Assembly: GCF_900114135.1 (NCBI RefSeq)
Contig: NZ_FORY01000002.1
Location: 62,001-126,000 of the forward strand
From: Celeribacter halophilus
GTDB taxonomy: Bacteria > Pseudomonadota > Alphaproteobacteria > Rhodobacterales > Rhodobacteraceae
Reading direction: 5' to 3'
Length of the DNA stretch: 64,000 nt
The translations under genes and the position numbers were made by a program. The notes under the pieces were generated by a model. That model did no database searches. It had not been told where the DNA came from and worked only from the letters and a program-made list of their open reading frames with translations. Positions 1 to 8,426 of this stretch are shown piece by piece (the first letter of the stretch is position 1; the number at the start of each line of letters is the position of its first letter).

Positions 1-793
1 CCATCAGTGACGAAAGCTGCTTGGCAGCGGCGCGGATGGCTACGGCGATCTGGTCGCGTTTGTCTGCGCCGAGATCGAATGTGGCTTGTGGGCCGGAGAC
101 GCTGATGGCGCCGACGGGTGTGTTGGAGTGATCCAGCACCACCGCCGCGCAAGAGCCGATGCCTTCTTCGAAAAAGGCCACAGACCATGCGAGGCCTTCG
201 CGGGCATCATGGTCAAGTTGAGTGTTCAGATCCTCCAGAGAGGTGGGGGTTTTGCTGGTCACCGCGCTCATGGGATGATCGGCAAAGAGGGCAAGCACCT
301 CTTCGCGCGGCATGTTGGCCAGAATGATCCGCCCCATCACCGCCGCATGGGCGGGAAGCCGTGAGCCTTCATGGACATTGCTGATGATCTGGACGTTGGG
401 CGTCTCACGCACCAGCACGATCACTTCTGTGCCGGACAGCACGCCGAAATGCGCCGACAGGCCAATCTCGGTGGCGAGCCGCGACAGGATCGGGCGGGCA
501 AGGCGGACGACATTGCGCCCCGAGAGCATATTCGCCGCCAGTTCGAGCAAGCCGTATGACAGGATATAGCCGCCGCCTTCGTGATCGCTTTCGATCATCT
601 GTTCGCGCTCCAGCGTGTGCAACAGGCGAATCAAGGTGGTGCGATTGATGCCAAGGGCACTCGCGGCTTTGGAGGTGTTCCGACAGCGGTTCCCCGCCGC
701 AATGTAGCGCAGCAGGTTGATTGCTCGCGTCACGGGGGGCACGTCATAGGCATTGGTCTTGGGGTCGGTTGTTTCGCTTGTGGGTGCGGCCAT
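1..793 (-). CDS. IclR-family transcriptional regulator (3' end outside window)
   Basis: The reading frame runs from an ATG at 793 to the window edge, 264 codons without a stop. IclR proteins are usually 250-270 residues, so only a few codons are probably missing. The N-terminal 90 residues carry the IclR winged helix-turn-helix (TRAINLLRYIAAG, then SKAASALGINRTTLIRLLHT). The rest matches the effector-binding domain, including a GIGSCAAVVLD stretch and VGAISVSGP. It is divergent from the catabolic run that starts at 1119, with palindromes between them, so it is the likely local regulator of those genes. IclR proteins often sense aromatic acids; the ligand here is unknown. Confidence 0.9.
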   Translation of the reverse strand, partial: MAAPTSETTDPKTNAYDVPPVTRAINLLRYIAAGNRCRNTSKAASALGINRTTLIRLLHTLEREQMIESDHEGGGYILSYGLLELAANMLSGRNVVRLARPILSRLATEIGLSAHFGVLSGTEVIVLVRETPNVQIISNVHEGSRLPAHAAVMGRIILANMPREEVLALFADHPMSAVTSKTPTSLEDLNTQLDHDAREGLAWSVAFFEEGIGSCAAVVLDHSNTPVGAISVSGPQATFDLGADKRDQIAVAIRAAAKQLSSLM

Positions 794-1045
794 GCAAAAC
801 TCCAGAGGGCTAAGAGTTATTATTAGAACTATTTATTCAATAATGAACGATAATTACCCCATGTCCAAGCCGAAAAAGACGCGACGTCATCAATGCGGAA
901 TATGGGCTATGGCGATCACCTGATTTTGCCTGAAACCTATGACAAGTGGAAGATTCCGCACTGCTTGAGTTTTGGGCGGTGATCAAAAAATTACCTTTTT
1001 GTGGGTGCGAAAAGGTTGACAGGGGAAAATCATCTCGCCCATTAT

Positions 1046-1068
1046 GAACATAGTGTTCGATATAGAAC
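1046..1068. promoter_or_regulatory. Composite palindrome, likely IclR operator
   Basis: Two perfect inverted repeats overlap in the 325-bp divergent region between the IclR gene and the first catabolic gene. GAACA-TAG-TGTTC lies at 1046-1058 and GTTC-GATATA-GAAC at 1055-1068. IclR-family sites are commonly short palindromes of this kind. The element lies about 50 bp upstream of the ATG at 1119. Binding by the neighbouring regulator is inferred. Apart from this element and AT-rich DNA around 825-860, nothing else was seen in 794-1118. Confidence 0.45.
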
Positions 1069-1118
1069 AATTCACAAAGTCCGGCACATTTGCCCCAACA
1101 GCAGGTGAGGAAACTCAG

Positions 1119-1421
1119 ATGGACGCATTCAAAGATCGCCTTTCTCAACGCGCACAGGATACGTCGCGCCCGGCGCTTGGACACCAATCGTGTGGTCGTG
1201 CTCTGACCGACGCGGAAATGGCTTTTGCCGAGGCGATGATGGAGGTCTACGGCACAGGCGTGACCGAAGCCGCCGATCTTGCCTCCGGTCTGGCCGACAA
1301 AGGCGTCAAGGGGCCGGTCTCGGGCCGCTCCGACTGGACCGCCGATCTGCTCGAAGAAGAGTTGAAGGCGATCAATGCCGATCTCGATGCGGCCTATCAG
1401 GAGCACGGTTATGGCGCTTGA
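1119..1421 (+). CDS. Small protein opening the catabolic operon; possible helix-turn-helix
   Basis: This 100-residue protein starts at the ATG at 1119, preceded by GAGG at 1107-1110. An in-frame ATG at 1044 would add 25 residues but lies across the operator palindromes and has no ribosome site. The sequence is mainly helical and acidic, with no signal peptide or membrane segment. It recalls the short proteins called recombinase-like helix-turn-helix that accompany Rieske oxygenase clusters in other proteobacteria, but I recognise it only loosely. Its stop overlaps the next gene by 11 bp. It could be a regulator or an oxygenase accessory factor. Confidence 0.7.
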   Translation: MDAFKDRLSQRAQDTSRPALGHQSCGRALTDAEMAFAEAMMEVYGTGVTEAADLASGLADKGVKGPVSGRSDWTADLLEEELKAINADLDAAYQEHGYGA

Positions 1422-2181
1422 ATTCCGCCATGTCATCAAGCGCTTTCCGTCCAAGACGGGCGACACGCTCACGGCGGTGAATGACGTCGACTTCCGTGTG
1501 GAGCAGGGTGAGTTCGTCTCCGTGGTCGGGCCTTCGGGCTGCGGGAAATCCACGATCCTGAGCATGACTGCGGGGCTGTATCAGCCGACCGAGGGCGAAG
1601 TGCTTGTGTCCGGCGAAAAGGTTGACGGGCCGAATGCCCATGTGGGCTTCATGCTCCAAAAAGACCTTTTGCTGCCGTGGCGGGATATTGTCTCCAACGT
1701 GGAGTTCGGTCTCGAATCCCGCGGGTTGAAACGGGACGAGCGCCGTGCGCGGGCGATGAAAGTGCTTGAAGCCTGTCACCTCGGCGGGTTCGAGCATCAC
1801 TACCCCTATCAGCTCTCCGGCGGTATGCGCCAACGCGCGGCTCTGGCACGCACGCTGGCCATCGACCCCGAAATCATCCTGCTGGACGAGCCGTTCTCCG
1901 CGCTGGATGCCCAAACCAAGCTTCTGTTGCAAAACAGTTTTTCGAAGGTCATCGCCGAGCAGAAGAAAACCACGCTGCTCATCACCCATGATCTGTCGGA
2001 AGCCGTATTGATGTCCGACCGTATTCTCGTGCTCTCGGAACGTCCGGGGACGGTGATCGCGGAGATCAATGTCGACCTGCCGCACCGCGACGAGCCGCTC
2101 AAACGCCGCGCTCTGCCGGAAGTGTCCGAATATGCGGCGCAGATTTTTGCCCACCTCAAGCTCGAAGAAAAAGCCTTCTGA
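1411..2181 (+). CDS. ABC transporter ATP-binding protein, NitT/TauT (SsuB/TauB) type
   Basis: This is the cytoplasmic ATPase of an importer, 256 residues. Walker A is GPSGCGKST at 40-48, the Q-loop glutamine is near 83, the signature LSGGMRQR starts at 135, Walker B IILLDE is at 155-160, followed by the D-loop SALDA, and the switch histidine is in LLITHD near 193. The ATG at 1411 follows AGGAG and lies inside the preceding gene, so the two are translationally coupled. The substrate-binding protein and permease follow directly. This subfamily imports taurine, sulfonates, nitrate, thiamine precursors and some aromatic acids; here it probably supplies the pathway substrate. Confidence 0.93.
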   Translation: MALEFRHVIKRFPSKTGDTLTAVNDVDFRVEQGEFVSVVGPSGCGKSTILSMTAGLYQPTEGEVLVSGEKVDGPNAHVGFMLQKDLLLPWRDIVSNVEFGLESRGLKRDERRARAMKVLEACHLGGFEHHYPYQLSGGMRQRAALARTLAIDPEIILLDEPFSALDAQTKLLLQNSFSKVIAEQKKTTLLITHDLSEAVLMSDRILVLSERPGTVIAEINVDLPHRDEPLKRRALPEVSEYAAQIFAHLKLEEKAF

Positions 2182-2212
2182 ACAAGGCGCCATTCCAACA
2201 ACAGGGAAAACC

Positions 2213-3187
2213 ATGAAACGTTTCATTCTTTCTGCGACAACCGCCACTGCGGTCCTGTTCGGAGCCGCTGCGGCCTATGCCAACGAAGCCGTGACCTACC
2301 TCTTTCCGGCCCCCGACTTCCTTCCGGCCTTCTCGCCGTTCCATCTGGCAAAGGGGAAGGGCTATTTCGACGAGGCGGGTCTGGATGTGACCTTCCGCAT
2401 CGGCAAGGGCGGCGCGGATGTTGCCACGCAGGTGGCTGTCGGAAACGCCGATCTGGGTGGCGGCATTGGTGATACGCCGATCATCGTGCGGGCCAATGGT
2501 CTTGAGATCAAAGGGGTGGCCCTACTTGGTGGTCGCGGGTTGACCCAGCTTGCATGGCGCGCTGATCGTGGCATGTCGGGGCCCGAGGATTTCAAAGGCA
2601 AGACCTTTGGTGTGCTCGCCTATCAGGACACGACATATTACAATCTCTTGGGCGTGCTCTCCTCCGTTGGCCTGAGCAAGGATGATGTCGATATTCAGGC
2701 TGTCGGTGCAGGCGGTGTGATCCAGCTTTCGATCTCCGGCGATCTCGACGGGATGTCCGGTGTGCCGGAATGGATTGCTGCCGTTGAAGGCGCGGGCGTC
2801 GAGATGCAGCAAGTGCCAGTCGATACCTATTTTCCGGCCATGGCTCAGGCGATTTTTGCTTCTGATGAAACGATCGAAGAGCGCCCCGAAGTGGTTTCCG
2901 GTTTTGTGAATGCGGTGATTCACGCCATTGAGGACATCAAGGCTGATCCCGCGCAGGCTGCGGCGGATTACGTGTCCTTTGTTCCGCAGCACGCCGGCAA
3001 GGAAGACGAGATCGAAGCCATCATGCGCGCCTATGCGGAAAAGGTCTACGCCGAAGCCGCCGACCGCCCGCTTGGCACATTCTCTGCCGAGCAGATGGCC
3101 GAAGTGCAGGATTTCTACGTCGACGCGGGGATCGTGCGCGGCAGAACCCCTGTGGAAGACCTCTACACCAATGAGTTCATCGAATGA
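2213..3187 (+). CDS. ABC transporter substrate-binding protein, NMT1/TauA-like
   Basis: This periplasmic receptor has 324 residues. The first 22 form a Sec signal peptide (MKRF, hydrophobic core, cleavage after AYA). The mature protein begins with the NMT1/THI5-like fold: SPFHLAKGKGYFDEAGLDV is the typical first strand-helix unit of SsuA/TauA proteins. The start at 2213 is supported by the signal peptide and by AGGGAAA upstream. Its stop overlaps the permease start (ATGA). The ligand cannot be read from sequence; the downstream ring-cleavage genes suggest an aromatic or heterocyclic acid. Confidence 0.9.
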   Translation: MKRFILSATTATAVLFGAAAAYANEAVTYLFPAPDFLPAFSPFHLAKGKGYFDEAGLDVTFRIGKGGADVATQVAVGNADLGGGIGDTPIIVRANGLEIKGVALLGGRGLTQLAWRADRGMSGPEDFKGKTFGVLAYQDTTYYNLLGVLSSVGLSKDDVDIQAVGAGGVIQLSISGDLDGMSGVPEWIAAVEGAGVEMQQVPVDTYFPAMAQAIFASDETIEERPEVVSGFVNAVIHAIEDIKADPAQAAADYVSFVPQHAGKEDEIEAIMRAYAEKVYAEAADRPLGTFSAEQMAEVQDFYVDAGIVRGRTPVEDLYTNEFIE

Positions 3188-4020
3188 CCGATACGACACA
3201 AGGAGCGGCGGCTCCACAGCTCCCTCTGAAATCCAAGAAAAAGGTTTCCGCTATGTCCACGTCCCGCACCCATCTTTATGTTTCGGCAGGTATTCTGCTT
3301 GTCGTTCTGGTGCTGTGGGAGGTGCTGCCGACGGCGCTTGATATTCCGCGCTATATCATTCCCACCCTGAGCGACTGTCTGGCCGAGTTGGGACGGATGT
3401 ATACCTTTGACCGGCTTGTGTCCCATACGGCCTCAACCGCGCTTTATACTGTGATCGGCTTTGCGGTTGGGTCTGCCTTGGGCGCGGCCATCGGCTATCT
3501 GCTTGGCATGTCGCCGTTTTGGGAAAAGGTTGTCTCGCCCTATATTCTGGCTCTCCAGATCGCTCCGAAAGTCGCCTTTGCGCCGCTGTTCATCATGTGG
3601 TTCGGCTATAATGCGATGCCGAAGCTCCTTGTGACCGTGCTGATCGTGTTCTTCCCTGTGCTGGTGAACGTCTTGCAAGCCATGCGCACGGTGGATCGTG
3701 ATCTGGTCAATCTGGCGCGGGCCTATTCCCTGAGCCGCTGGCAGATTTTCGTGAAGATCGAAATGCCCTCGACCTTGCCGAACCTGATGGCGGGGCTGCG
3801 CATCGCCTCAACACTGGCTGTGATCGGTGTCACCGTGGGCGAACTGGTCGGTGGCAACGTGGGGCTTGGCTATCTGATCTCCTATGGCGGCGGTCAGGCC
3901 AATGCGGCGATGGTTTTCAACGCCATCGGTCTGCTCACCCTGATCGGCACCGCGCTCTACATGGTGCTCGAACGGGTGGAAACGCGGGTGCTCCATTACC
4001 TGCCCAAGGCCCAGCACTGA
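3184..4020 (+). CDS. ABC transporter permease, NitT/TauT type
   Basis: This 278-residue inner-membrane permease has about six hydrophobic segments and the BPD_transp_1 core. The cytoplasmic EAA-like loop is visible as KIEMPSTLPNLMAGLRIA, with a conserved glycine. The first possible start overlaps the receptor stop by 4 bp (ATGA), giving a 23-residue polar leader; an alternative ATG at 3253 begins just before the first membrane segment. It completes the importer with the two preceding genes. A 78-bp gap separates it from the Rieske gene. Confidence 0.92.
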   Translation: MTDTTQGAAAPQLPLKSKKKVSAMSTSRTHLYVSAGILLVVLVLWEVLPTALDIPRYIIPTLSDCLAELGRMYTFDRLVSHTASTALYTVIGFAVGSALGAAIGYLLGMSPFWEKVVSPYILALQIAPKVAFAPLFIMWFGYNAMPKLLVTVLIVFFPVLVNVLQAMRTVDRDLVNLARAYSLSRWQIFVKIEMPSTLPNLMAGLRIASTLAVIGVTVGELVGGNVGLGYLISYGGGQANAAMVFNAIGLLTLIGTALYMVLERVETRVLHYLPKAQH

Positions 4021-4098
4021 TCAGCATCTGAACACTTCGGCCGCGCCGAGACGCCGCGCGCGGTCCCTACCATACACTTCCTGTCGAAAGGAAAGACG

Positions 4099-5130
4099 AT
4101 GACCGACAAGAAATCTTTGATCGAAGAACGCGTAAATACCGGCCTGCGGGGCCAGTGGTATCCTGTCGCGAAATCTGTCGAGATACGCAAGGATCGCCCC
4201 TATGGCACCGAGCTGCTTGGCGAGAAGATCGTGCTGTGGCGCGACGAGAATGGCGCGCTGAAATGTATCGAGGACTTCTGCCCGCACCGTGGTGCGCCGC
4301 TGTCTTACGGTGAAATCCATGACGGCAACATCGGCTGTCGATATCACGGCGTGATCGTCGATGGCGAAGGTGTTGTGCAACGTGTGCCCGCCATGCCGGA
4401 ATGTGCGTTGGAAGGCCGCAAGGCGCTCAACCATTTCCCCGTGACCGAAGCCTATGACGCCGTGTTCGTCTATGTGCCTTCCGTTGAACAGCCGGAGCCG
4501 CCGGAACTGACCTTGCCGAAAGAGTTCTCCTCTGACGAATGGGCCGGTTTCCTGTGCACCTCGGTCTGGGAATGCAACTACCGCTACGCGCTCGACAACC
4601 TCGCTGATCCGATGCACGGCTGTTACCTCCATGCGGACAGTTTCACGCTGGCGTTCGGGTCCAAACAGGACCTCATGGAATTGAACAAGACGGATGACGG
4701 TTTCCTCATCCGCCGCGTGGGGCAGGTCGGGGCGAATTTCGACTGGACGGAATTCGAAGTGCATCCGGGCAATATGTTCTGTTTCCTCGATATTCCCTAT
4801 CCGCCAGCCGCAGGTCCGGGCGGCGTGTTCCGCATCATCGGGTTCGTGTCCCCGATGGGGCCGCGCAAGTGCAAGGTCTTCTTCTGGCGGATGCGTCAGG
4901 TCGAAGGGTTCGCGCGCGAAAGCTGGCGCTTCCTCTATCGGGCGAAGATGGAAAAGACCCATTGGGATGTGCTCGAACAGGACCGTGTCATGTTGGAGGG
5001 CATGCCCGACGACGCCCGCAAACGCGAGATGCTCTACCAGCACGACCTCGGTGTCAGCCGCTTGCGCCAGATTCTGACACGGGCTGCGAAAAAGCAGGTT
5101 GAAGCCGAACTCAAGGTTGCAGCGGAATGA
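4099..5130 (+). CDS. Rieske non-heme iron oxygenase, alpha subunit
   Basis: This 343-residue enzyme has a Rieske [2Fe-2S] domain with ligands C61, H63, C80 and H83 (CPHR and CRYHG). The catalytic domain carries D170, H173 and H178 in NLADPMHGCYLHAD and a later candidate iron-binding aspartate in EQDR. The length fits single-component terminal oxygenases of the VanA/phthalate-oxygenase type, which need no beta subunit; none is present. Such enzymes hydroxylate or O/N-demethylate aromatic rings using electrons from a reductase. No conventional ferredoxin is encoded nearby; the FAD reductase and flavodoxin at 12485-14190 are candidate donors. Its stop overlaps the next start (ATGA). Confidence 0.93.
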   Translation: MTDKKSLIEERVNTGLRGQWYPVAKSVEIRKDRPYGTELLGEKIVLWRDENGALKCIEDFCPHRGAPLSYGEIHDGNIGCRYHGVIVDGEGVVQRVPAMPECALEGRKALNHFPVTEAYDAVFVYVPSVEQPEPPELTLPKEFSSDEWAGFLCTSVWECNYRYALDNLADPMHGCYLHADSFTLAFGSKQDLMELNKTDDGFLIRRVGQVGANFDWTEFEVHPGNMFCFLDIPYPPAAGPGGVFRIIGFVSPMGPRKCKVFFWRMRQVEGFARESWRFLYRAKMEKTHWDVLEQDRVMLEGMPDDARKREMLYQHDLGVSRLRQILTRAAKKQVEAELKVAAE

Positions 5131-5867
5131 TCCTTGCAGATCGACATATCCTTGTGACCGGAGCCGCGCGCGGGCTGGGGGCGGAAATCGCCTCAAAGCT
5201 CGCCGCCGAAGGGGCGAAGCTCATTCTGGCCGATCTTCTGGTCGAGGAGGGAAAAGCCACCGCCCAAAGGCTTGGTGCGCAGTTCCTGCCGGTTGATCTG
5301 GCCGATCCCGCGTCGATTTCGGGACTGGCCGGGAAAGCCTCCGCCCTGTGTGAAGGCAAGCTCGACGGGCTGGTGAATTGTGGTGCGATTGCCACGGGTA
5401 TCGGCGGGATCACCTATGACGAGATCGACATTGATGTCTGGGACAAGGTCATGCAGGTCAATGTGCGTGGCACATGGCTGATGATCCGTGCCTGCGCAGA
5501 GATGCTCAAGGCTTCGGGCTCCGGTCGTGTGGTCAACCTTGCCTCCGACACCGCCCTTTGGGGCGCGCCGCGCCTTATGGCTTACACCGCCTCGAAAGGG
5601 GCCGTCATGTCGATGACGCGCTCCTACGCCCGCGAACTTGGTCCTGACCGTGTCGGGGTCACGGCTGTGGCACCGGGTATCCTGACCACGCAAAGCACCG
5701 AATATGTGCCGGAAGCGCGGCATCAACTCTATCAGGAGAACAGTGCTGTGCCCGGTCCGCAAGGGCCGGAAGAAATCACCGATGTGATCGCGTTTCTGCT
5801 GACTAAAGGCGCATTGACGCTGACGGGGCAGGTGCTGCCGGTCAACAACGGTTTCGTGTTCAAGTGA
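5127..5867 (+). CDS. Short-chain dehydrogenase/reductase (first of two)
   Basis: This 246-residue classical SDR has the cofactor motif TGAARGLGAEI near residues 11-21, NCGA in place of NNAG near 90, the catalytic serine in NLASDTALW, and YTASK as the YxxxK pair. The end LTGQVLPVNNGF is the usual SDR C-terminus. It is coupled to the oxygenase gene by a 4-bp overlap. In oxygenase clusters this position is often a cis-dihydrodiol dehydrogenase that restores the aromatic diol, which would suit the extradiol dioxygenase downstream. That role is inferred. Confidence 0.9.
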   Translation: MILADRHILVTGAARGLGAEIASKLAAEGAKLILADLLVEEGKATAQRLGAQFLPVDLADPASISGLAGKASALCEGKLDGLVNCGAIATGIGGITYDEIDIDVWDKVMQVNVRGTWLMIRACAEMLKASGSGRVVNLASDTALWGAPRLMAYTASKGAVMSMTRSYARELGPDRVGVTAVAPGILTTQSTEYVPEARHQLYQENSAVPGPQGPEEITDVIAFLLTKGALTLTGQVLPVNNGFVFK

Positions 5868-5874
5868 GGCGCTG

Positions 5875-6693
5875 ATGGGGTTCGAGGCACATATCTCTGA
5901 GGGCCTGTCCTATCTGGAACGTGCAAGGTCTGGGCCGGTTCTGGTGTGTCTGCACGGGATCGGATCGAATGGCGGCTCTTTTGCGCCGCTTGAGGACAAG
6001 CTGCCTGCCGACTGGCGCGTGATCGCATGGCATGCGCCGGGTTATCTCACGTCGCAGCCGCTGGCGCAGGACTGGCCCGAAGCGGCGGATTATGCGGCGG
6101 CGCTTGAGGCGTTTCTTGACCGGCTGGGTTTGGACAAGGTCATGCTTCTGGGCCATTCGCTTGGCTGTCTGATGGCGGCGTCTTTTGTCCGGCGTGCATC
6201 CGAACGGGTGCAGGGGATGGTTCTGGCCTGCTGTGCTTTGGGGCACGGGGTCGAGGCCGGAACGGAATTGTCGGACGCGTCCAAGGCACGGATCGCGGAT
6301 CTGGAAGAGATGGGGCCGGATGCTTTTGCCGCCGCCCGTGCGCCGCGTCTTGTGTTTGCGCCTGAGGCCAATCCCGAGGTGGCGCGTTTCGTCACCGATG
6401 GCATGGCGCAGGTCTCCATGCCCGGCTACGGGCAGGCAGCACGGATGCTGGCCTCTGGCCGGTTGCTCGAAGATCTGGCGCACTGCGCGGTGCCAGCCTC
6501 GGTGATCTATGGGGTGGAAGACGTGGTCACGCCGCCTTTGAGCAGCCACAAGGCCCATGCCGCCATCCCCGCCGCCTATCGCCGCGAGATGGTTGCCATC
6601 CAGGGCGCGGGCCATGCCGCCTATCAACAATGCCCGAATGAATTCGCAGCCGCCGTTGTGCGCTGCCTGACACCTGAAGGAGGGTCATCATGA
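5875..6693 (+). CDS. Alpha/beta hydrolase, possibly meta-cleavage product hydrolase
   Basis: This 272-residue alpha/beta-hydrolase has an oxyanion segment LHGIGSNGGSF near residues 26-36, the nucleophile elbow GHSLG with S95, the acid D216 in YGVEDVVTPP and H247 in GAGHAAY. Size and motifs fit hydrolases that cleave the C-C bond of ring-fission products (BphD/MhpC-like). Those usually have a SMGG elbow, so an ester or lactone hydrolase (3-oxoadipate enol-lactonase-like) is also possible. It precedes the extradiol dioxygenase gene with an ATGA overlap, which favours a ring-cleavage role. Confidence 0.9.
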   Translation: MGFEAHISEGLSYLERARSGPVLVCLHGIGSNGGSFAPLEDKLPADWRVIAWHAPGYLTSQPLAQDWPEAADYAAALEAFLDRLGLDKVMLLGHSLGCLMAASFVRRASERVQGMVLACCALGHGVEAGTELSDASKARIADLEEMGPDAFAAARAPRLVFAPEANPEVARFVTDGMAQVSMPGYGQAARMLASGRLLEDLAHCAVPASVIYGVEDVVTPPLSSHKAHAAIPAAYRREMVAIQGAGHAAYQQCPNEFAAAVVRCLTPEGGSS

Positions 6694-7628
6694 CCGAGAT
6701 GGTTCGTGTGGGAGCGCTGCGTGGCATTGTCATGCGCGGTCCGGGGTTGCCTGAGACACTCCCGTTTTACGAAGATATGTGGGGTCTCTCTCTGGCCCAT
6801 AAAGAAGAAGGCGTCGCCTATCTGCGCGGCACCGGCCCCGAACCCTGTCTCTACGGGCTCAAAGAGGGGGAGGTGTTCGGCATCGAATATATCCATTTCG
6901 CGATGGACAGTCGTGCCGATATGGATGCGCTTTATGAACAGGTCAGCGGCATGGGCGAGACCGTGCTCGGAGCCCCTGCCGAGTTTGACGACTGGATTGG
7001 CGGTTACGGGTTCGAGATGCTCGATCCCGACATGCGCCGCTTGCGCTTCCGCTGCGAGGCGCGTGAGCTGGACGACCGCGAGGAATGGGCTATGCCGCGC
7101 AAGGTGAGCCATGTGGTGCTCAACACGCCCGACCTTGAGGGGCGCGAAGCGTGGTGGGAACGGGTTCTGGGGTTCCGTGCCTCCGACTATTCCGCCGACC
7201 AGATGGTGTTCCTGCGCTGCAATTCGAACCATCACTCGATTGCTCTGGTGCGGGCGCATTATCCGTCCGTGAACCACGTCGCCTTCGAAGTGCCCACAAT
7301 CAACGAATTCATGCGTGCGATTGGTCGCATGAAACAGAAGGGCCATGTGCCGAGCTGGGGGCCGGGGCGGCACGGGCCGGGGGACAATCCCTTCGCCTAT
7401 TTCGTGTCTCCTTCGGGCTTCGTGATCGAATTTACCACGGAATTGCAACAGATCGACGAGACCACCCACGAGGCGCAGGTCTGGCCGCGCGATGTGCCCG
7501 AGAAAATGGATCAATGGATGACCGCAGGTCCGCCCACCCCCGCGCAACGTGCGGTGATGCAGGGGCGACCGGATGCAGGATGGCCGGAACTGGCCCAACA
7601 GGCGACTGTCGGAAAGGCTTTTCAATGA
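6690..7628 (+). CDS. Type I extradiol (VOC) ring-cleavage dioxygenase
   Basis: This 312-residue protein has two vicinal-oxygen-chelate modules, about 6-125 and 137-260. The second holds the facial triad of type I extradiol dioxygenases: H141 (VSHVVLN), H196 (VNHVAFE) and E247 (SGFVIEF). Second-shell residues of BphC-like enzymes also seem present: H181/H182, H228 and Y237 in the stretch ending FAYFVSPSG. It should use Fe(II) or Mn(II) and O2 to open a catechol-like ring next to the hydroxyls. The intact triad argues against a structural glyoxalase homolog. Overlaps with both neighbours (ATGA) place it in the middle of the operon. Confidence 0.88.
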   Translation: MTEMVRVGALRGIVMRGPGLPETLPFYEDMWGLSLAHKEEGVAYLRGTGPEPCLYGLKEGEVFGIEYIHFAMDSRADMDALYEQVSGMGETVLGAPAEFDDWIGGYGFEMLDPDMRRLRFRCEARELDDREEWAMPRKVSHVVLNTPDLEGREAWWERVLGFRASDYSADQMVFLRCNSNHHSIALVRAHYPSVNHVAFEVPTINEFMRAIGRMKQKGHVPSWGPGRHGPGDNPFAYFVSPSGFVIEFTTELQQIDETTHEAQVWPRDVPEKMDQWMTAGPPTPAQRAVMQGRPDAGWPELAQQATVGKAFQ

Positions 7629-8416
7629 ATACATATGATTACAAAGGCTGCGTGGCCGTCGTGACCGGCGGCTCATCGGGGATCGGGCTTGAAACCGTCA
7701 AGCTGCTTCTGGCCAGCGGGGCCAAGGTGGCGTTCTGTGCGCGCAACGAAAATCGTTTGAGCGATGTCAGCGCGGTTCTTAAACGCGATTTTGGTGAGGA
7801 CAATGTCTACACCCAAGCCTTCTCAGTGCTCGAACCGGAGGCCGTCAATGTATTTGCCGCCGAGGTGCAGGCCCGTTTCGGGGGCTGTGACCTTCTGGTG
7901 AACAATGCAGGGCAGGGGCGCTTGTCCACTTTTGCGGACACCTCTGATGAGGACTGGCGCGCAGAATACGAGCTGAAAATCTTCAGCCAAGTCTATCCGA
8001 CCCGCGCTTTCATGCCGATGCTCAAAGAGGCCAAAGGCGCGATTGTCGCGGTGAACTCGCTGCTGGCCTATCAACCCGAGCCGCATATGGTCTGCACCTC
8101 TTCGGCGCGTGCAGGGGTTCAGAACCTGCTCAAAAGCCTCTCGGTCGAACTGGCTCCCGATGTGCGGGTGAATTCGATCCTGCTGGGCCTAGTCGGCTCC
8201 GGCCAGTGGACACGGCGTTTTGCCGAACGGGAAGACAAATCCGTGTCCCGCGAAGAATGGTACGGCGCGCTCGCCAAACGCAAGGGCATCCCGCTCGGGC
8301 GTCTGGGCGATCCGCAAGAGGCCGCCCATGCCATCGCGTTCCTCGGCTCTCGGGCCGCAAGCTATATCACAGGCGCACAGCTGGAAGTTTCCGGCGGGCT
8401 GTCGCGTTACATCTAA
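7625..8416 (+). CDS. Short-chain dehydrogenase/reductase (second of two)
   Basis: This 263-residue SDR starts at the ATG at 7625, overlapping the dioxygenase stop (ATGA). It has TGGSSGIGLETV for cofactor binding near residue 16 and NNAGQGR near 90. The usual YxxxK is altered: the catalytic region reads VNSLLAYQPEPHMVCTSSARAG, so the normal tyrosine and lysine are not in their expected places, whereas the first SDR of the operon keeps them. The C-terminus ITGAQLEVSGGLS is normal. It may act on a different class of substrate, such as an acyl or keto intermediate, or use a modified active site. Confidence 0.87.
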   Translation: MNTYDYKGCVAVVTGGSSGIGLETVKLLLASGAKVAFCARNENRLSDVSAVLKRDFGEDNVYTQAFSVLEPEAVNVFAAEVQARFGGCDLLVNNAGQGRLSTFADTSDEDWRAEYELKIFSQVYPTRAFMPMLKEAKGAIVAVNSLLAYQPEPHMVCTSSARAGVQNLLKSLSVELAPDVRVNSILLGLVGSGQWTRRFAEREDKSVSREEWYGALAKRKGIPLGRLGDPQEAAHAIAFLGSRAASYITGAQLEVSGGLSRYI

Positions 8417-8426
8417 GGACTTGAGT

